A stretch of DNA of 64,000 nucleotides from JBJYIN01 sp046237015. GTDB taxonomy: Bacteria > Pseudomonadota > Gammaproteobacteria > Enterobacterales > Enterobacteriaceae. Below, piece after piece: positions 25,130 through 33,653 of this stretch (positions within the stretch are counted from its first letter, which is position 1; each line of letters begins with the position of its first letter). The stretch spans positions 31,095-95,094 of the forward strand of contig NZ_JBJYIN010000020.1 of assembly GCF_046237015.1 (NCBI RefSeq), read 5' to 3'. The notes beneath the pieces were generated by a model. That model saw nothing but the letters and a program-made list of their open reading frames with translations, made no database searches and was not told the origin of the DNA. The translations under genes were made by a program, and so were the position numbers.

Positions 25130-27760
25130 ATGAGCAAGAGCACCGCTGAGATCCGTCAGGCGTTTCTCGATTTTTTCCACGGTAAGGGTCATCAGGTTGT
25201 TGAAAGTAGCTCCCTGGTGCCGAATAACGATCCAACTTTGCTATTCACCAACGCAGGTATGAACCAGTTCAAGGATGTATTTTTGGGACTGGATAAACGC
25301 AACTACCTGAGAGCAACGACGTCACAGCGTTGTGTGCGTGCAGGTGGTAAGCATAACGATTTGGAAAACGTTGGCTACACTGCGCGTCATCATACCTTCT
25401 TTGAGATGTTAGGAAATTTCAGTTTTGGCGATTATTTCAAGCAGAATGCCATTCATTACGCATGGGAGCTGTTGACATCACCAGAATGGTTTAGCCTGCC
25501 AAAAGAGAAATTGTGGGTAACGGTTTATGCGACCGATGACGAAGCTTATGGTATCTGGGCTAATGAAATTGGTGTTCCACCAGAGCGTATTATTCGCATT
25601 GGCGACAACAAAGGTGGCGCCTATGAGTCAGATAATTTCTGGCAGATGGGCGAAACCGGTCCTTGTGGCCCATGTAGCGAGATTTTTTACGATCACGGCG
25701 CACATATAGCGGGGGGGCCTCCGGGCAGTCCTGATGAAGATGGCGATCGCTATATTGAGATCTGGAATCTGGTTTTCATGCAGTTCAATCGCCAGGCTGA
25801 TGGTTCAATGGTGCCATTACCTAAACCCTCTGTTGATACCGGTATGGGCTTAGAACGTGTATCTGCCGTGTTGCAGCACGTCAATTCAAACTATGAAATT
25901 GATTTATTTAAGACGTTGATTGCTGCTGCCGCAAAAGCGGTAGGGACGACGGACTTGGATAATAAGTCGCTACGTGTTATCGCTGACCACATCCGCTCTT
26001 GTGCTTTCCTGATTGCTGATGGCGTGACGCCTTCCAATGAAAACCGTGGCTATGTTCTGCGCCGTATCATTCGTCGTGCAGTGCGTCATGGCAATATGCT
26101 GGGAGCGACAGAGACATTCTTTTACAAATTGGTTGCGCCGTTGATTGAGGTTATGGGCTCAGCGGCGACTGAGTTGAAAAAGCAGCAGTCGATGGTTGAA
26201 CAAGCGCTCAAAACGGAAGAAGAGCAATTCGCTCGTACACTGGAGCGTGGACTGTCATTGCTGGATGATGAAATCAGCAAGTTGTCTGGCGATACGCTGG
26301 ATGGTGAAACGGCATTTAAACTCTATGACACTTATGGTTTCCCTATCGATTTAACCGCTGATGTATGCCGTGAGCGTGGTCTGAAGGTCGATGAGAATGG
26401 ATTTGAGCAAGCGATGGAAGCTCAGCGCCAGCGCGCGCGCGAGGCGAGTGGATTTGGTGTCGATTACAACAGTCTTGTCCGTGTTGATGCAATAACACCT
26501 TTTCGGGGTTATGAACAAACTCGCCAGCAATCCACGGTTATCGCGCTGTACCATGATGGCAAAGCTGTCGAACAGATTGAGGCGGGTGAAGACGCTGTCG
26601 TTATTTTGAATGAGACACCGTTTTATAGTGAGTCTGGTGGGCAAGTTGGTGATAAAGGGGAATTAATTGGCACCACTAATGCTCGCTTCGATGTGCAGGA
26701 TACCCAGAAGTATGGTCAGGCTATCGGCCATATCGGTAAGCTGGTTCAAGGATCGTTGCGTGTTAACGACAGTATTGATGCCATTGTTGATGAGGCGCGT
26801 CGTGATCGTATCCGTTTGAATCATTCTGCAACACATTTGTTGCATGCGGCGTTACGTCAGGTTTTGGGTGAACATGTCGCACAGAAAGGTTCGTTGGTTA
26901 ATGACAGCTATCTGCGTTTTGATTTCTCTCACACTGAAGCAATGAAACCTGAACAAATTCGTCAGGTGGAAGATATTGTCAATGCTCAAATTCGTCGTAA
27001 CCATGCGGTGCAAACGAATGTGATGGCGATTGCGGATGCGAAAGCTAAGGGGGCGATGGCTCTGTTTGGCGAAAAATATGACGAGCAGGTTCGTGTATTG
27101 ACAATGGGCGATTTCTCGATCGAGTTGTGTGGTGGTACTCACGCTCGCCATACGGGCGATATCGGTTTGTTTCAGATCAGTTCTGAATCGGGAACTGCCG
27201 CTGGCGTGCGCCGAATCGAAGCTGTAACAGGTGAAAACGCGTTGTCCGTGTTGCATCATCAAAGTGACGTTTTGCAGGATATTGCGCACCTTCTGAAAGG
27301 TGATAGCAATAATCTGAGTGACAAAGTCCGCTCTGTACTTGACCGTACTCGGGCTTTGGAAAAGGAACTTCAACAATTGAAAGCCCAGCAGGCTGCGCAA
27401 GAAAGTTCTTCTCTCTCTGGCAAGGCAAAAGATATTAATGGCACTAAACTGCTAGTTACTCAATTGGATAATGTAGAAGCTAAGTTACTACGAACCATGG
27501 TGGATGATCTGAAGAATCAACTAGGGTCAGCCATTATTGTTTTGGCCACCACGGCTGAGGGGAAAGTTAGCTTGATTTCTGGTGTCACAAAGGATTTAAC
27601 TGATCGAGTGAAAGCTGGTGAGTTAATTGGATTTGTTGCCCAGCAGGTTGGCGGCAAGGGCGGCGGTCGCCCGGATATGGCTCAGGCTGGTGGTTCTGAT
27701 GTGGTTGCATTGCCTGCCGCTTTAGCCAGTATTGAATCCTGGGTTGCTGGCAAACTGTAA
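25130..27760 (+). CDS. alaS: Alanyl-tRNA synthetase
   Basis: The 876-residue protein has the family's usual length. It starts with the class II catalytic core (RQAFLDFFHGKGHQVV, TNAGMNQFKDVF, RHHTFFEMLGNFSFGDY, GPCGPCSEI). Next comes the tRNA-binding region, then the editing domain with LNHSATHLLHAAL and ELCGGTHARHTGD whose His and Cys residues bind zinc, and a C-terminal C-Ala domain with GGKGGGRPDMAQAGG. It charges tRNA-Ala and clears mischarged Ser or Gly. It is followed by a good intrinsic terminator. Confidence 0.98.
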   Translation: MSKSTAEIRQAFLDFFHGKGHQVVESSSLVPNNDPTLLFTNAGMNQFKDVFLGLDKRNYLRATTSQRCVRAGGKHNDLENVGYTARHHTFFEMLGNFSFGDYFKQNAIHYAWELLTSPEWFSLPKEKLWVTVYATDDEAYGIWANEIGVPPERIIRIGDNKGGAYESDNFWQMGETGPCGPCSEIFYDHGAHIAGGPPGSPDEDGDRYIEIWNLVFMQFNRQADGSMVPLPKPSVDTGMGLERVSAVLQHVNSNYEIDLFKTLIAAAAKAVGTTDLDNKSLRVIADHIRSCAFLIADGVTPSNENRGYVLRRIIRRAVRHGNMLGATETFFYKLVAPLIEVMGSAATELKKQQSMVEQALKTEEEQFARTLERGLSLLDDEISKLSGDTLDGETAFKLYDTYGFPIDLTADVCRERGLKVDENGFEQAMEAQRQRAREASGFGVDYNSLVRVDAITPFRGYEQTRQQSTVIALYHDGKAVEQIEAGEDAVVILNETPFYSESGGQVGDKGELIGTTNARFDVQDTQKYGQAIGHIGKLVQGSLRVNDSIDAIVDEARRDRIRLNHSATHLLHAALRQVLGEHVAQKGSLVNDSYLRFDFSHTEAMKPEQIRQVEDIVNAQIRRNHAVQTNVMAIADAKAKGAMALFGEKYDEQVRVLTMGDFSIELCGGTHARHTGDIGLFQISSESGTAAGVRRIEAVTGENALSVLHHQSDVLQDIAHLLKGDSNNLSDKVRSVLDRTRALEKELQQLKAQQAAQESSSLSGKAKDINGTKLLVTQLDNVEAKLLRTMVDDLKNQLGSAIIVLATTAEGKVSLISGVTKDLTDRVKAGELIGFVAQQVGGKGGGRPDMAQAGGSDVVALPAALASIESWVAGKL

Positions 27761-28076
27761 GTTAATATTCGCGTTGTCCAACAAAACGCCATAGCTGAAT
27801 ATGGGTTATGGCGTTTTTGTCTTGCAGGAAGGATATCTGTCAAGCAAGATGAACGGTATGTCGCTTTGGAGATCCTGAAGCTGAATATGCTCAAGTGTCT
27901 TGTTGCGATAACAAAGGCACAAGCTACTTATATCGACTAAACTAACAAGTAGCGACAACTAGGAGTGCGATGATGGAGTTATACCATCGTCTAGGTTTAC
28001 GTTTTCACGGCACATGATGGATAATGACGGGGAGACAGAGAGACCCGACTCTTTATAATCTTTCAAGGAGCAAAGA
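27761..28076. other. alaS-csrA intergenic region
   Basis: These 316 bp contain the alaS terminator and then about 250 bp without a gene that should carry the csrA promoter. I cannot assign promoter elements with confidence. Confidence 0.5.
27783..27818 (+). terminator. alaS intrinsic terminator
   Basis: Perfect 11-bp arms aaaacgccata (27783-27793) and tatggcgtttt (27807-27817), continuing in a T run, 23 bp after the alaS stop. Confidence 0.88.
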
Positions 28077-28262
28077 ATGCTTATTTTGACTCGTCGAGTT
28101 GGCGAAACCCTCATGATTGGCGATGAGGTAACGGTTACTGTACTAGGGGTAAAAGGCAATCAGGTGCGCATTGGTGTTAATGCGCCTAAAGAGGTTTCTG
28201 TCCACCGAGAAGAGATCTATCAACGAATTCAGGCAGAGAAATCTCAGCCGTCCTCGTATTGA
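28077..28262 (+). CDS. csrA: Carbon storage regulator CsrA (RsmA)
   Basis: The 61-residue protein is a full CsrA/RsmA: MLILTRRVGETLMIGD at the N terminus with the RNA-contacting residues, VLGVKGNQVRIGVNAPKEVSVHREEIYQRI, and a short variable tail. CsrA dimers bind GGA motifs in mRNA leaders to repress translation. In Pectobacterium the RsmA homologue represses extracellular enzymes and virulence. A strong AAGGAG lies 7 bp ahead of the start. It precedes the tRNA-Ser/Arg cluster as in E. coli. Confidence 0.97.
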   Translation: MLILTRRVGETLMIGDEVTVTVLGVKGNQVRIGVNAPKEVSVHREEIYQRIQAEKSQPSSY

Positions 28263-28270
28263 TTGGCAAT

Positions 28271-28303
28271 GCGTCTCGCAGAAACGAGACGCTATTGTTT
28301 TCC
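28271..28303 (+). terminator. csrA intrinsic terminator
   Basis: Perfect 8-bp arms gcgtctcg (28271-28278) and cgagacgc (28285-28292) followed by a T-rich tail tattgttttcct. Confidence 0.8.
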
Positions 28304-28469
28304 TCGCATTTTCTTTTTCTTCCTCTGATTAATATCTTTTTCCTTTTTGAGCATTGTCCTGATTGTAGGATAACCATCTGTTTTCCTGCTGATAAAATGC
28401 ACTTTTTGTCGTGAATTCGCCCGTCTTGGATGCGAATTGCACAAACAAACTTAACTTGGGAAAAATTGT

Positions 28470-28497
28470 TTGACTTATAAGTCCGGGAAAGTAATAT
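28470..28497 (+). promoter_or_regulatory. Promoter of the tRNA-Ser/Arg operon
   Basis: TTGACT (28470-28475) and TAATAT (28492-28497) are 16 bp apart, followed by a GC-rich discriminator (gcgcc), as expected for a stringently controlled stable RNA promoter about 60 bp before the first tRNA. Confidence 0.75.
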
Positions 28498-28560
28498 GTG
28501 CGCCACGCAGTACCGGTGAACACAAGTAGAAAATTTTCGATGTGATTACAGGTAATGCAT

Positions 28561-28653
28561 GGTGAGGTGGCCGAGAGGCTGAAGGCGCTCCCCTGCTAAG
28601 GGAGTATGCGGTCAAAAGCTGCATCGAGGGTTCGAATCCCTCCCTCACCGCCA
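28561..28653 (+). tRNA. serV: tRNA-Ser (GCT)
   Basis: A 93-nt type II tRNA with acceptor ggtgagg/cctcacc, encoded CCA, a long variable arm, and anticodon GCT at 28595-28597 in the loop ctgctaa. It reads AGC/AGU codons. Its place first in the cluster after csrA matches E. coli serV. Confidence 0.97.
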
Positions 28654-28659
28654 TTTAAT

Positions 28660-28736
28660 GCATCCGTAGCTCAGCTGGATAGAGTACTCGGCTACGAACC
28701 GAGCGGTCGGAGGTTCGAATCCTCCCGGATGCACCA
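28660..28736 (+). tRNA. tRNA-Arg (ACG), copy 1
   Basis: A 77-nt tRNA with acceptor gcatccg/cggatgc, encoded CCA and anticodon loop ctacgaa (anticodon ACG, normally edited to ICG). It starts 6 bp after the tRNA-Ser gene. Confidence 0.97.
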
Positions 28737-28791
28737 TTTAAATGGCGACTATGTTGGTAATTGCTGTTTGTGTTGAAGTAGAAAATATTAT

Positions 28792-28868
28792 GCATCCGTA
28801 GCTCAGCTGGATAGAGTACTCGGCTACGAACCGAGCGGTCGGAGGTTCGAATCCTCCCGGATGCACCA
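28792..28868 (+). tRNA. tRNA-Arg (ACG), copy 2
   Basis: Identical over 77 nt to copy 1, separated from it by a 55-bp spacer. Confidence 0.97.
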
Positions 28869-28938
28869 TTGTTAGCATTTCTATTGATCTCATAGCAGAT
28901 TTTCTTTTATACCAATCAAAAGCTTCTCCTTTCTATAT

Positions 28939-29015
28939 GCATCCGTAGCTCAGCTGGATAGAGTACTCGGCTACGAACCGAGCGGTCGGAGGTTCGAATC
29001 CTCCCGGATGCACCA
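28939..29015 (+). tRNA. tRNA-Arg (ACG), copy 3
   Basis: Identical over 77 nt to copies 1 and 2, separated by a 70-bp spacer. E. coli has four such genes here (argV, argY, argZ, argQ), so one fewer is present. Confidence 0.97.
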
Positions 29016-29300
29016 TATCTCGTACGGATAATCGTCATTGCCTTGAACCGGCGTATAGCCATTTGTTCCGTTTGCTTTCTTCTTCCGTAGTACATTACTG
29101 TTTGTGCATATTGTCGTCTGCTTTTCGTTCATGTGGCCTGGCCGTCCTGCCTATTGTTCTTAGTATTACGCTTCGTAAAGTCACATCACTCTATTTTGAT
29201 TGAAATAATGGCCTGATTATTATGTGGTTATTGAGTGAGCGACAACGTTTTTACTTTGCGATAAAGTAAGCCTCTTTTTTCTGTAAGCATGGAGTACATG

Positions 29301-29867
29301 ATGTACGATCGTTATCAAGGCTTGATCTTTGATATGGACGGCACCTTACTCGATACCGAACCGACACACCATAAAGCATGGCATCAGGTGCTGGCTAAAT
29401 ATGGTATGAAATATGAAGCGGCTGTCATGACTGCGTTGAATGGTTCTCCGACCTGGCGTACCGCCCAGTTTATTATTGAGCGTCACCAGGTGGATATGGA
29501 TCCGCATAAATTAGCCGATGAAAAAACGGCGATTGTGCAGGAAATGCTGTTGGACACGGTGACCGCGCTACCGTTAATTGATGTGGTCAAGCATTATCAC
29601 GGGCGTCGTCCTATGGCTATCGGGACTGGTAGCACTCATGGTATGGCTGACATGCTGTTACAGCATCTTGGGTTACATGGTTATTTTGATGCGATTGTTG
29701 GTGCTGACGATGTTATCAATCATAAGCCGTTCCCCGACACGTTTTTACGTTGCGCTGAGCTTATCTCGGTAGCACCAGAACATTGTGTTGTGTTTGAAGA
29801 TGCTGATTATGGTATTGAGGCTGCTAAGCGTGCAAACATGGCTGTAGTCGATGTCCGTAAACGGTGA
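29301..29867 (+). CDS. yqaB: HAD-family fructose-1-phosphatase YqaB
   Basis: The 188-residue protein equals E. coli YqaB in length and pattern: HAD motif I LIFDMDGTLLDTEPTHHKAWHQV near the N terminus, substrate-facing LNGSPTWRTAQ, motif II IGTGS, motif III HKPFPDTFL and motif IV VVFEDADYGIEAA. It removes phosphate from fructose-1-phosphate and related sugar phosphates. The start at 29301 is picked for its GGAG spacing and agreement with the family; 29289 and 29298 are alternatives. yqaA overlaps its stop. Confidence 0.93.
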   Translation: MYDRYQGLIFDMDGTLLDTEPTHHKAWHQVLAKYGMKYEAAVMTALNGSPTWRTAQFIIERHQVDMDPHKLADEKTAIVQEMLLDTVTALPLIDVVKHYHGRRPMAIGTGSTHGMADMLLQHLGLHGYFDAIVGADDVINHKPFPDTFLRCAELISVAPEHCVVFEDADYGIEAAKRANMAVVDVRKR

Positions 29868-30292
29868 CTGAGTTCTGGGCTGTATTCACTCTTTTCTGGA
29901 GCAGCTTACTGAGTGCGACATTGCTACCAGGAAGTTCAGAAGTGTTGCTGGTTACACTCTTGCTTTCTGGCAATGTCAGCCCCATCTTGCTAATTATTGT
30001 TGCAACGGTGGGAAATACCCTGGGAGGGGTAACAAACATTATTATAGGGCGCTTACTGCCTCAACTAAAACAGCAGACAGGACACGCGATAGCGGTACGT
30101 TGGTTACAGCGCTATGGCCTCGCTGCGTTATTATTTAGTTGGGTTCCGGTAGTTGGCGATTTATTGTGTGTATTGGCGGGTTGGTTACGTATGCCTTGGG
30201 TTCGTGCGGCCGTTTTCATCGGTATTGGGAAAGCGCTGCGCTATATCATCCTGACAGGGGTAACTTTACAAGGTATTGCATGGTGGCATTAG
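29864..30292 (+). CDS. yqaA: DedA-like membrane protein YqaA
   Basis: The 142-residue inner-membrane protein follows E. coli YqaA: SSLLSATLLPGSSEVLLVTLLLSG, VGNTLGGVTNIIIGRLLP, SWVPVVGDLLCVLAGWLRMPW and a terminal QGIAWWH. These are features of the VTT/DedA fold, linked to lipid carrier movement in other members. The GTG start overlaps the yqaB TGA by 4 bp, indicating translational coupling. Confidence 0.92.
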   Translation: MTEFWAVFTLFWSSLLSATLLPGSSEVLLVTLLLSGNVSPILLIIVATVGNTLGGVTNIIIGRLLPQLKQQTGHAIAVRWLQRYGLAALLFSWVPVVGDLLCVLAGWLRMPWVRAAVFIGIGKALRYIILTGVTLQGIAWWH

Positions 30293-30370
30293 TCGCGGGT
30301 CGTGGCTGGTGAGTGTCACCTCGTTTCAATTATGCTTATAAACATTACATTTTAACAACGGGAGGTCGAT

Positions 30371-31924
30371 TTGATCCCGGACATATCAACTGCGCTTTCT
30401 TGGCTGGAAAAGCATCCACATGCTGTGAACGGTATCCAGCGTGGAATTGAGCGCGAAACGTTGCGCGTATTGGCGAATGGACACCTTGCTACGACAGGTC
30501 ATCCCGAGCAGTTAGGCTCGGCGTTAACACATCCATGGATTACGACGGACTTTGCAGAGTCACTACTGGAATTCATTACACCGGTTGATCAAGATGTTGA
30601 CCATTTGCTGAGTTTTTTGCGAGACATTCATCGCCATGTATCCCGAAATCTGGATGATGAGCGCATGTGGCCATTAAGTATGCCGTGCTTTATTGCCGCT
30701 GAGCAGGATATTGAATTAGCGCAATATGGTACTTCTAACATTGGTCGATTTAAGACACTGTATCGTGAGGGGTTGAAAAATCGTTACGGTGCACTGATGC
30801 AAACCATCTCCGGTGTGCATTACAATTTTTCGCTACCGCTTGCGTTTTGGCAGGCTAAGTCTGGTGTCAAAGATGCTGATAGTGGAAAAATTGAGATATC
30901 AGCGGGGTATTTTCGCCTAATCCGTAATTACTATCGATTTGGCTGGATTATTCCTTATCTGTTTGGGGCTTCGCCCGCTATTTGTTCGTCTTTCCTGCAA
31001 GGTCGTGAAACCGCACTTCCTTTTGAACGCACGGATAAGGGAATGTGTTACCTACCGTATGCAACCTCGCTTCGGTTGAGCGATTTAGGTTATACCAATA
31101 AATCACAAAGTAATCTTGGTATTACGTTTAATCATTTGGATACCTATGTCGCTGCGTTGAAACGCGCAATAAAAACGCCTTCTGAAGAGTATGCTCAAAT
31201 TGGTGTGAAAAAAGAGGGGCGATATCTACAACTGAACACCAATGTATTGCAGATTGAAAATGAACTCTATGCCCCTATCAGGCCAAAAAGGGTGACTCGG
31301 GCTGGGGAATCGCCCTCCGATGCGCTTCTGCGTGGCGGCATTGAGTATATTGAAGTGAGGTCGCTGGATATTAATCCATTCTCGCCAACTGGTGTCAGTG
31401 GTAGCCAGGTTCGATTCCTTGATTTGTTCCTGATCTGGTGTGCGCTGGCTGATGCACCAGAAATGAGCGCTGATGAATTAGCGTGTACGCGCAAAAATTG
31501 GAATCGAGTGATACTGGAAGGGCGTAAGCCGGGACAGACTGTTGGTATGGGATGTGATACGGCACAACAACCTATTGCTGATGTAGGCAAATCATTGTTT
31601 GCTGATTTGCGTCGTGTTGCTGAGGTGTTGGATGAGGGGCGCGAACAACCTTATTATCAGCAAGTTTGCGATGAGTTAGTTACTGGTTTTGAAGATCCAG
31701 AAAGTACATTCTCTGGACGATTGCTTGCTATGATGAAGCAAGAAGGCAGTAGTAGTGTTGGTCTTCATCTCGCAGATGAATATCGCAAAATGTTACGTGA
31801 TGAACCATTGCAAGTGTTGACGGAAGAACAACTGAGTGCGGAGTGTGAACGCTCATGGCTTCGTCAGCGGCAGATTGAAGCGGAAGATACACTGAGTTTT
31901 GAAGCCTATCTTGCTGCGCAGTAA
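30371..31924 (+). CDS. gshA: Glutamate-cysteine ligase
   Basis: The 517-residue protein closely follows E. coli GshA: IERETLRVLANGHLATTGHP near the start, TTDFAESLLEFITPV, YGTSNIGRFKTLYREGLKNRYG, SGVHYNFSLP and NELYAPIRPKRV. It makes gamma-glutamylcysteine, the first step of glutathione synthesis. It starts with TTG at 30371, 4 bp after GGAGGTCGA, and E. coli gshA also starts with TTG, which limits expression. It is followed by micA on the opposite strand. Confidence 0.97.
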   Translation: MIPDISTALSWLEKHPHAVNGIQRGIERETLRVLANGHLATTGHPEQLGSALTHPWITTDFAESLLEFITPVDQDVDHLLSFLRDIHRHVSRNLDDERMWPLSMPCFIAAEQDIELAQYGTSNIGRFKTLYREGLKNRYGALMQTISGVHYNFSLPLAFWQAKSGVKDADSGKIEISAGYFRLIRNYYRFGWIIPYLFGASPAICSSFLQGRETALPFERTDKGMCYLPYATSLRLSDLGYTNKSQSNLGITFNHLDTYVAALKRAIKTPSEEYAQIGVKKEGRYLQLNTNVLQIENELYAPIRPKRVTRAGESPSDALLRGGIEYIEVRSLDINPFSPTGVSGSQVRFLDLFLIWCALADAPEMSADELACTRKNWNRVILEGRKPGQTVGMGCDTAQQPIADVGKSLFADLRRVAEVLDEGREQPYYQQVCDELVTGFEDPESTFSGRLLAMMKQEGSSSVGLHLADEYRKMLRDEPLQVLTEEQLSAECERSWLRQRQIEAEDTLSFEAYLAAQ

Positions 31925-31925
31925 A

Positions 31926-31999
31926 AAGAAAAGGCCACAGAAACTGTGGCCAAATAAACATCTCTAATAAGGGATGATGATAATAAATGCGCGTCTTTC
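31926..31999 (-). ncRNA. micA: MicA small RNA
   Basis: On the minus strand the sequence starts gaaagacgcgcatttattat, contains catcatccc, and ends in the hairpin ggccacag-ttt-ctgtggcc (31951-31933) followed by T-rich sequence. This matches E. coli MicA in sequence and in position between gshA and luxS, on the strand opposite both here. MicA is an Hfq-bound sRNA that represses ompA and other outer-membrane protein mRNAs through its 5' end. A sigma-E-like promoter lies just upstream. Confidence 0.92.
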
Positions 32000-32005
32000 A
32001 GTAAC

Positions 32006-32034
32006 TCAGACTCGCACGAAGAAGAAAAGTTTCC
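32006..32034 (-). promoter_or_regulatory. Sigma-E-type promoter of micA
   Basis: On the minus strand, ggaaactt (about 32034-32027) precedes tctga (32010-32006) by 16 nt, with the micA 5' G 6 nt further at 31999. This fits sigma-E (GGAACTT, then TCTRA) with one extra A in the -35 element, and agrees with micA control in E. coli. Confidence 0.75.
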
Positions 32035-32078
32035 CAGAAATGAGAAAAAATAAAATTTTTCTATGAGGAGGTGGCGTT

Positions 32079-32594
32079 ATGCCGTTACTAGATAGCTTTA
32101 CTGTAGATCATACCCGTATGGCAGCGCCTGCTGTTCGGGTTGCGAAAACCATGAAAACCCCTCATGGCGATAATATCACTGTTTTTGACCTACGTTTTTG
32201 TCGCCCTAACCTTGAGGTGATGCCTGAGCGGGGTATTCACACGCTGGAACACCTGTTTGCGGGGTTCATGCGTAATCATCTGAATGGCGACGGTGTCGAA
32301 ATCATTGATATTTCTCCGATGGGATGTCGTACTGGTTTCTATATGAGTTTAATTGGTACGCCAGAGGAACAGCGTGTGGCCGATGCCTGGAAGGCGGCAA
32401 TGGCGGATGTCCTGAAAGTGACTGACCAGCGGAAAATTCCTGAACTGAATGAATATCAATGCGGAACTTATGAGATGCATTCTCTGACTGAAGCTCAGGA
32501 AATTGCGCAGCACATTCTGGATCATGATATTGGTATCAACCAGAATGACGATTTGGCTCTGCCAAAGGATAAGCTGGCAGAATTACATATTTAG
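32079..32594 (+). CDS. luxS: S-ribosylhomocysteine lyase (AI-2 synthase)
   Basis: The 171-residue protein has all LuxS active-site residues: His54, Glu57 and His58 in HTLEH, Cys83 in MGCRTG, and Cys128 in YQCGTYEMH. It cleaves S-ribosylhomocysteine to homocysteine and DPD, the precursor of autoinducer-2, in the activated methyl cycle. AGGAGG precedes the start. A strong terminator follows. Micromolar metal (Fe/Zn) is held by His54, His58 and Cys128. Confidence 0.97.
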   Translation: MPLLDSFTVDHTRMAAPAVRVAKTMKTPHGDNITVFDLRFCRPNLEVMPERGIHTLEHLFAGFMRNHLNGDGVEIIDISPMGCRTGFYMSLIGTPEEQRVADAWKAAMADVLKVTDQRKIPELNEYQCGTYEMHSLTEAQEIAQHILDHDIGINQNDDLALPKDKLAELHI

Positions 32595-32624
32595 TAAAGA
32601 CTTATTGCACTAGTCATCCAAAGT

Positions 32625-32656
32625 AAAAGAGAGCCTCATGTTGGCTCTCTTTTTTG
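32625..32656 (+). terminator. luxS intrinsic terminator
   Basis: Perfect 11-bp arms aaaagagagcc (32625-32635) and ggctctctttt (32643-32653) running into more T residues, 30 bp after luxS. The A-rich left side may also serve the converging ypjD gene. Confidence 0.9.
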
Positions 32657-32689
32657 TATGTCTATTTTGTGAATGTGTTTTCTGTGGGA

Positions 32690-33484
32690 TTAGGTCGCGA
32701 CAAAATTCTGGATGACTCGGCTGCCGAAATAGGACAACGTCAATAGTAGCGCACCTAGCAGGCTAAACCAGACAACCCGACGCCCGCGCCAGCCTTCATG
32801 ATAATGTCCCCAGAGCAACAGAATATAGATGAACCAGGCAAACAGAGAAAATACGGCTTTATGCAGGTTCTCTTTGTTACCGATCAGATCATCCATGTAA
32901 TATAGCCCGGTACAAAGCGTCAGGGTTAACAGAATGACGCCTACCTGAGTGATGTGAAACATTTTTCGTTCTATGCCCATTAATGGCGGCATATCTGCAG
33001 CAAACCCAAGTTTTTTATTTTTTAGCAGATAATCGAGCCAGGCAAGCTGTAGCGCATAAAGCGCAGCGATGAGCAATGTTGCATAAGAAAACAGCGCCAG
33101 ACCAATATGAATCATCAATCCTGGCGTTGCTTCCAGATGAGTGATGGATTCACCGGGCATAAAACTGGCAAACGCCAGATTGATTAAGGCAAAGGTATAA
33201 ACGATAGGGAGCAAGAACCAGCCGCGGTTACGCGAGGCAACAATCGTCATCACAGTACAAATGATGAGGCTGACGAGCGAACCGATATTTAACAGGCTCA
33301 GATTTTGGCCCGTTTGAACGTCAAAAATCCGCTGATAAAGCGCGATTGCATGACAGGCAAGCGCAACGCTGGCCGAGAGTATTGCCAGCCGACGATATGC
33401 ACTGTTCTTGCGTAGCAGACTGGGGATAATCAGTCCAAGGCTAAGTGTGTAGGCGCCCAGCGCCACAAGAGCGAAAACAGACAT
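32690..33484 (-). CDS. ypjD: Inner-membrane protein YpjD (CcmC/HemX-like)
   Basis: The 264-residue protein has about eight membrane spans of the cytochrome c assembly family, including LMIHIGLALFSYATLLIAALYALQ and a C-terminal AVFSLFAWFIYILLLWGHYHEGWRGRR. It matches E. coli YpjD in length and position, divergent from ffh. The family relates to haem-handling proteins, but YpjD's own role is not firmly known. Confidence 0.9.
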   Translation of the reverse strand: MSVFALVALGAYTLSLGLIIPSLLRKNSAYRRLAILSASVALACHAIALYQRIFDVQTGQNLSLLNIGSLVSLIICTVMTIVASRNRGWFLLPIVYTFALINLAFASFMPGESITHLEATPGLMIHIGLALFSYATLLIAALYALQLAWLDYLLKNKKLGFAADMPPLMGIERKMFHITQVGVILLTLTLCTGLYYMDDLIGNKENLHKAVFSLFAWFIYILLLWGHYHEGWRGRRVVWFSLLGALLLTLSYFGSRVIQNFVAT

Positions 33485-33653
33485 ACAAATAGGTTATTAA
33501 ATATCAGCGAAGTAAAATGAAAGGTCAGTATAGCGTTAGTCTCACTGGGGACCAACTGTTCTCCATCTGAGTCACAGAGATCGCTGGCACTTTCATGTTA
33601 TAATCGAGCTATTCGCGTCGCACTGGCGGCTTGTCACACGTTGAGCATAAGAC

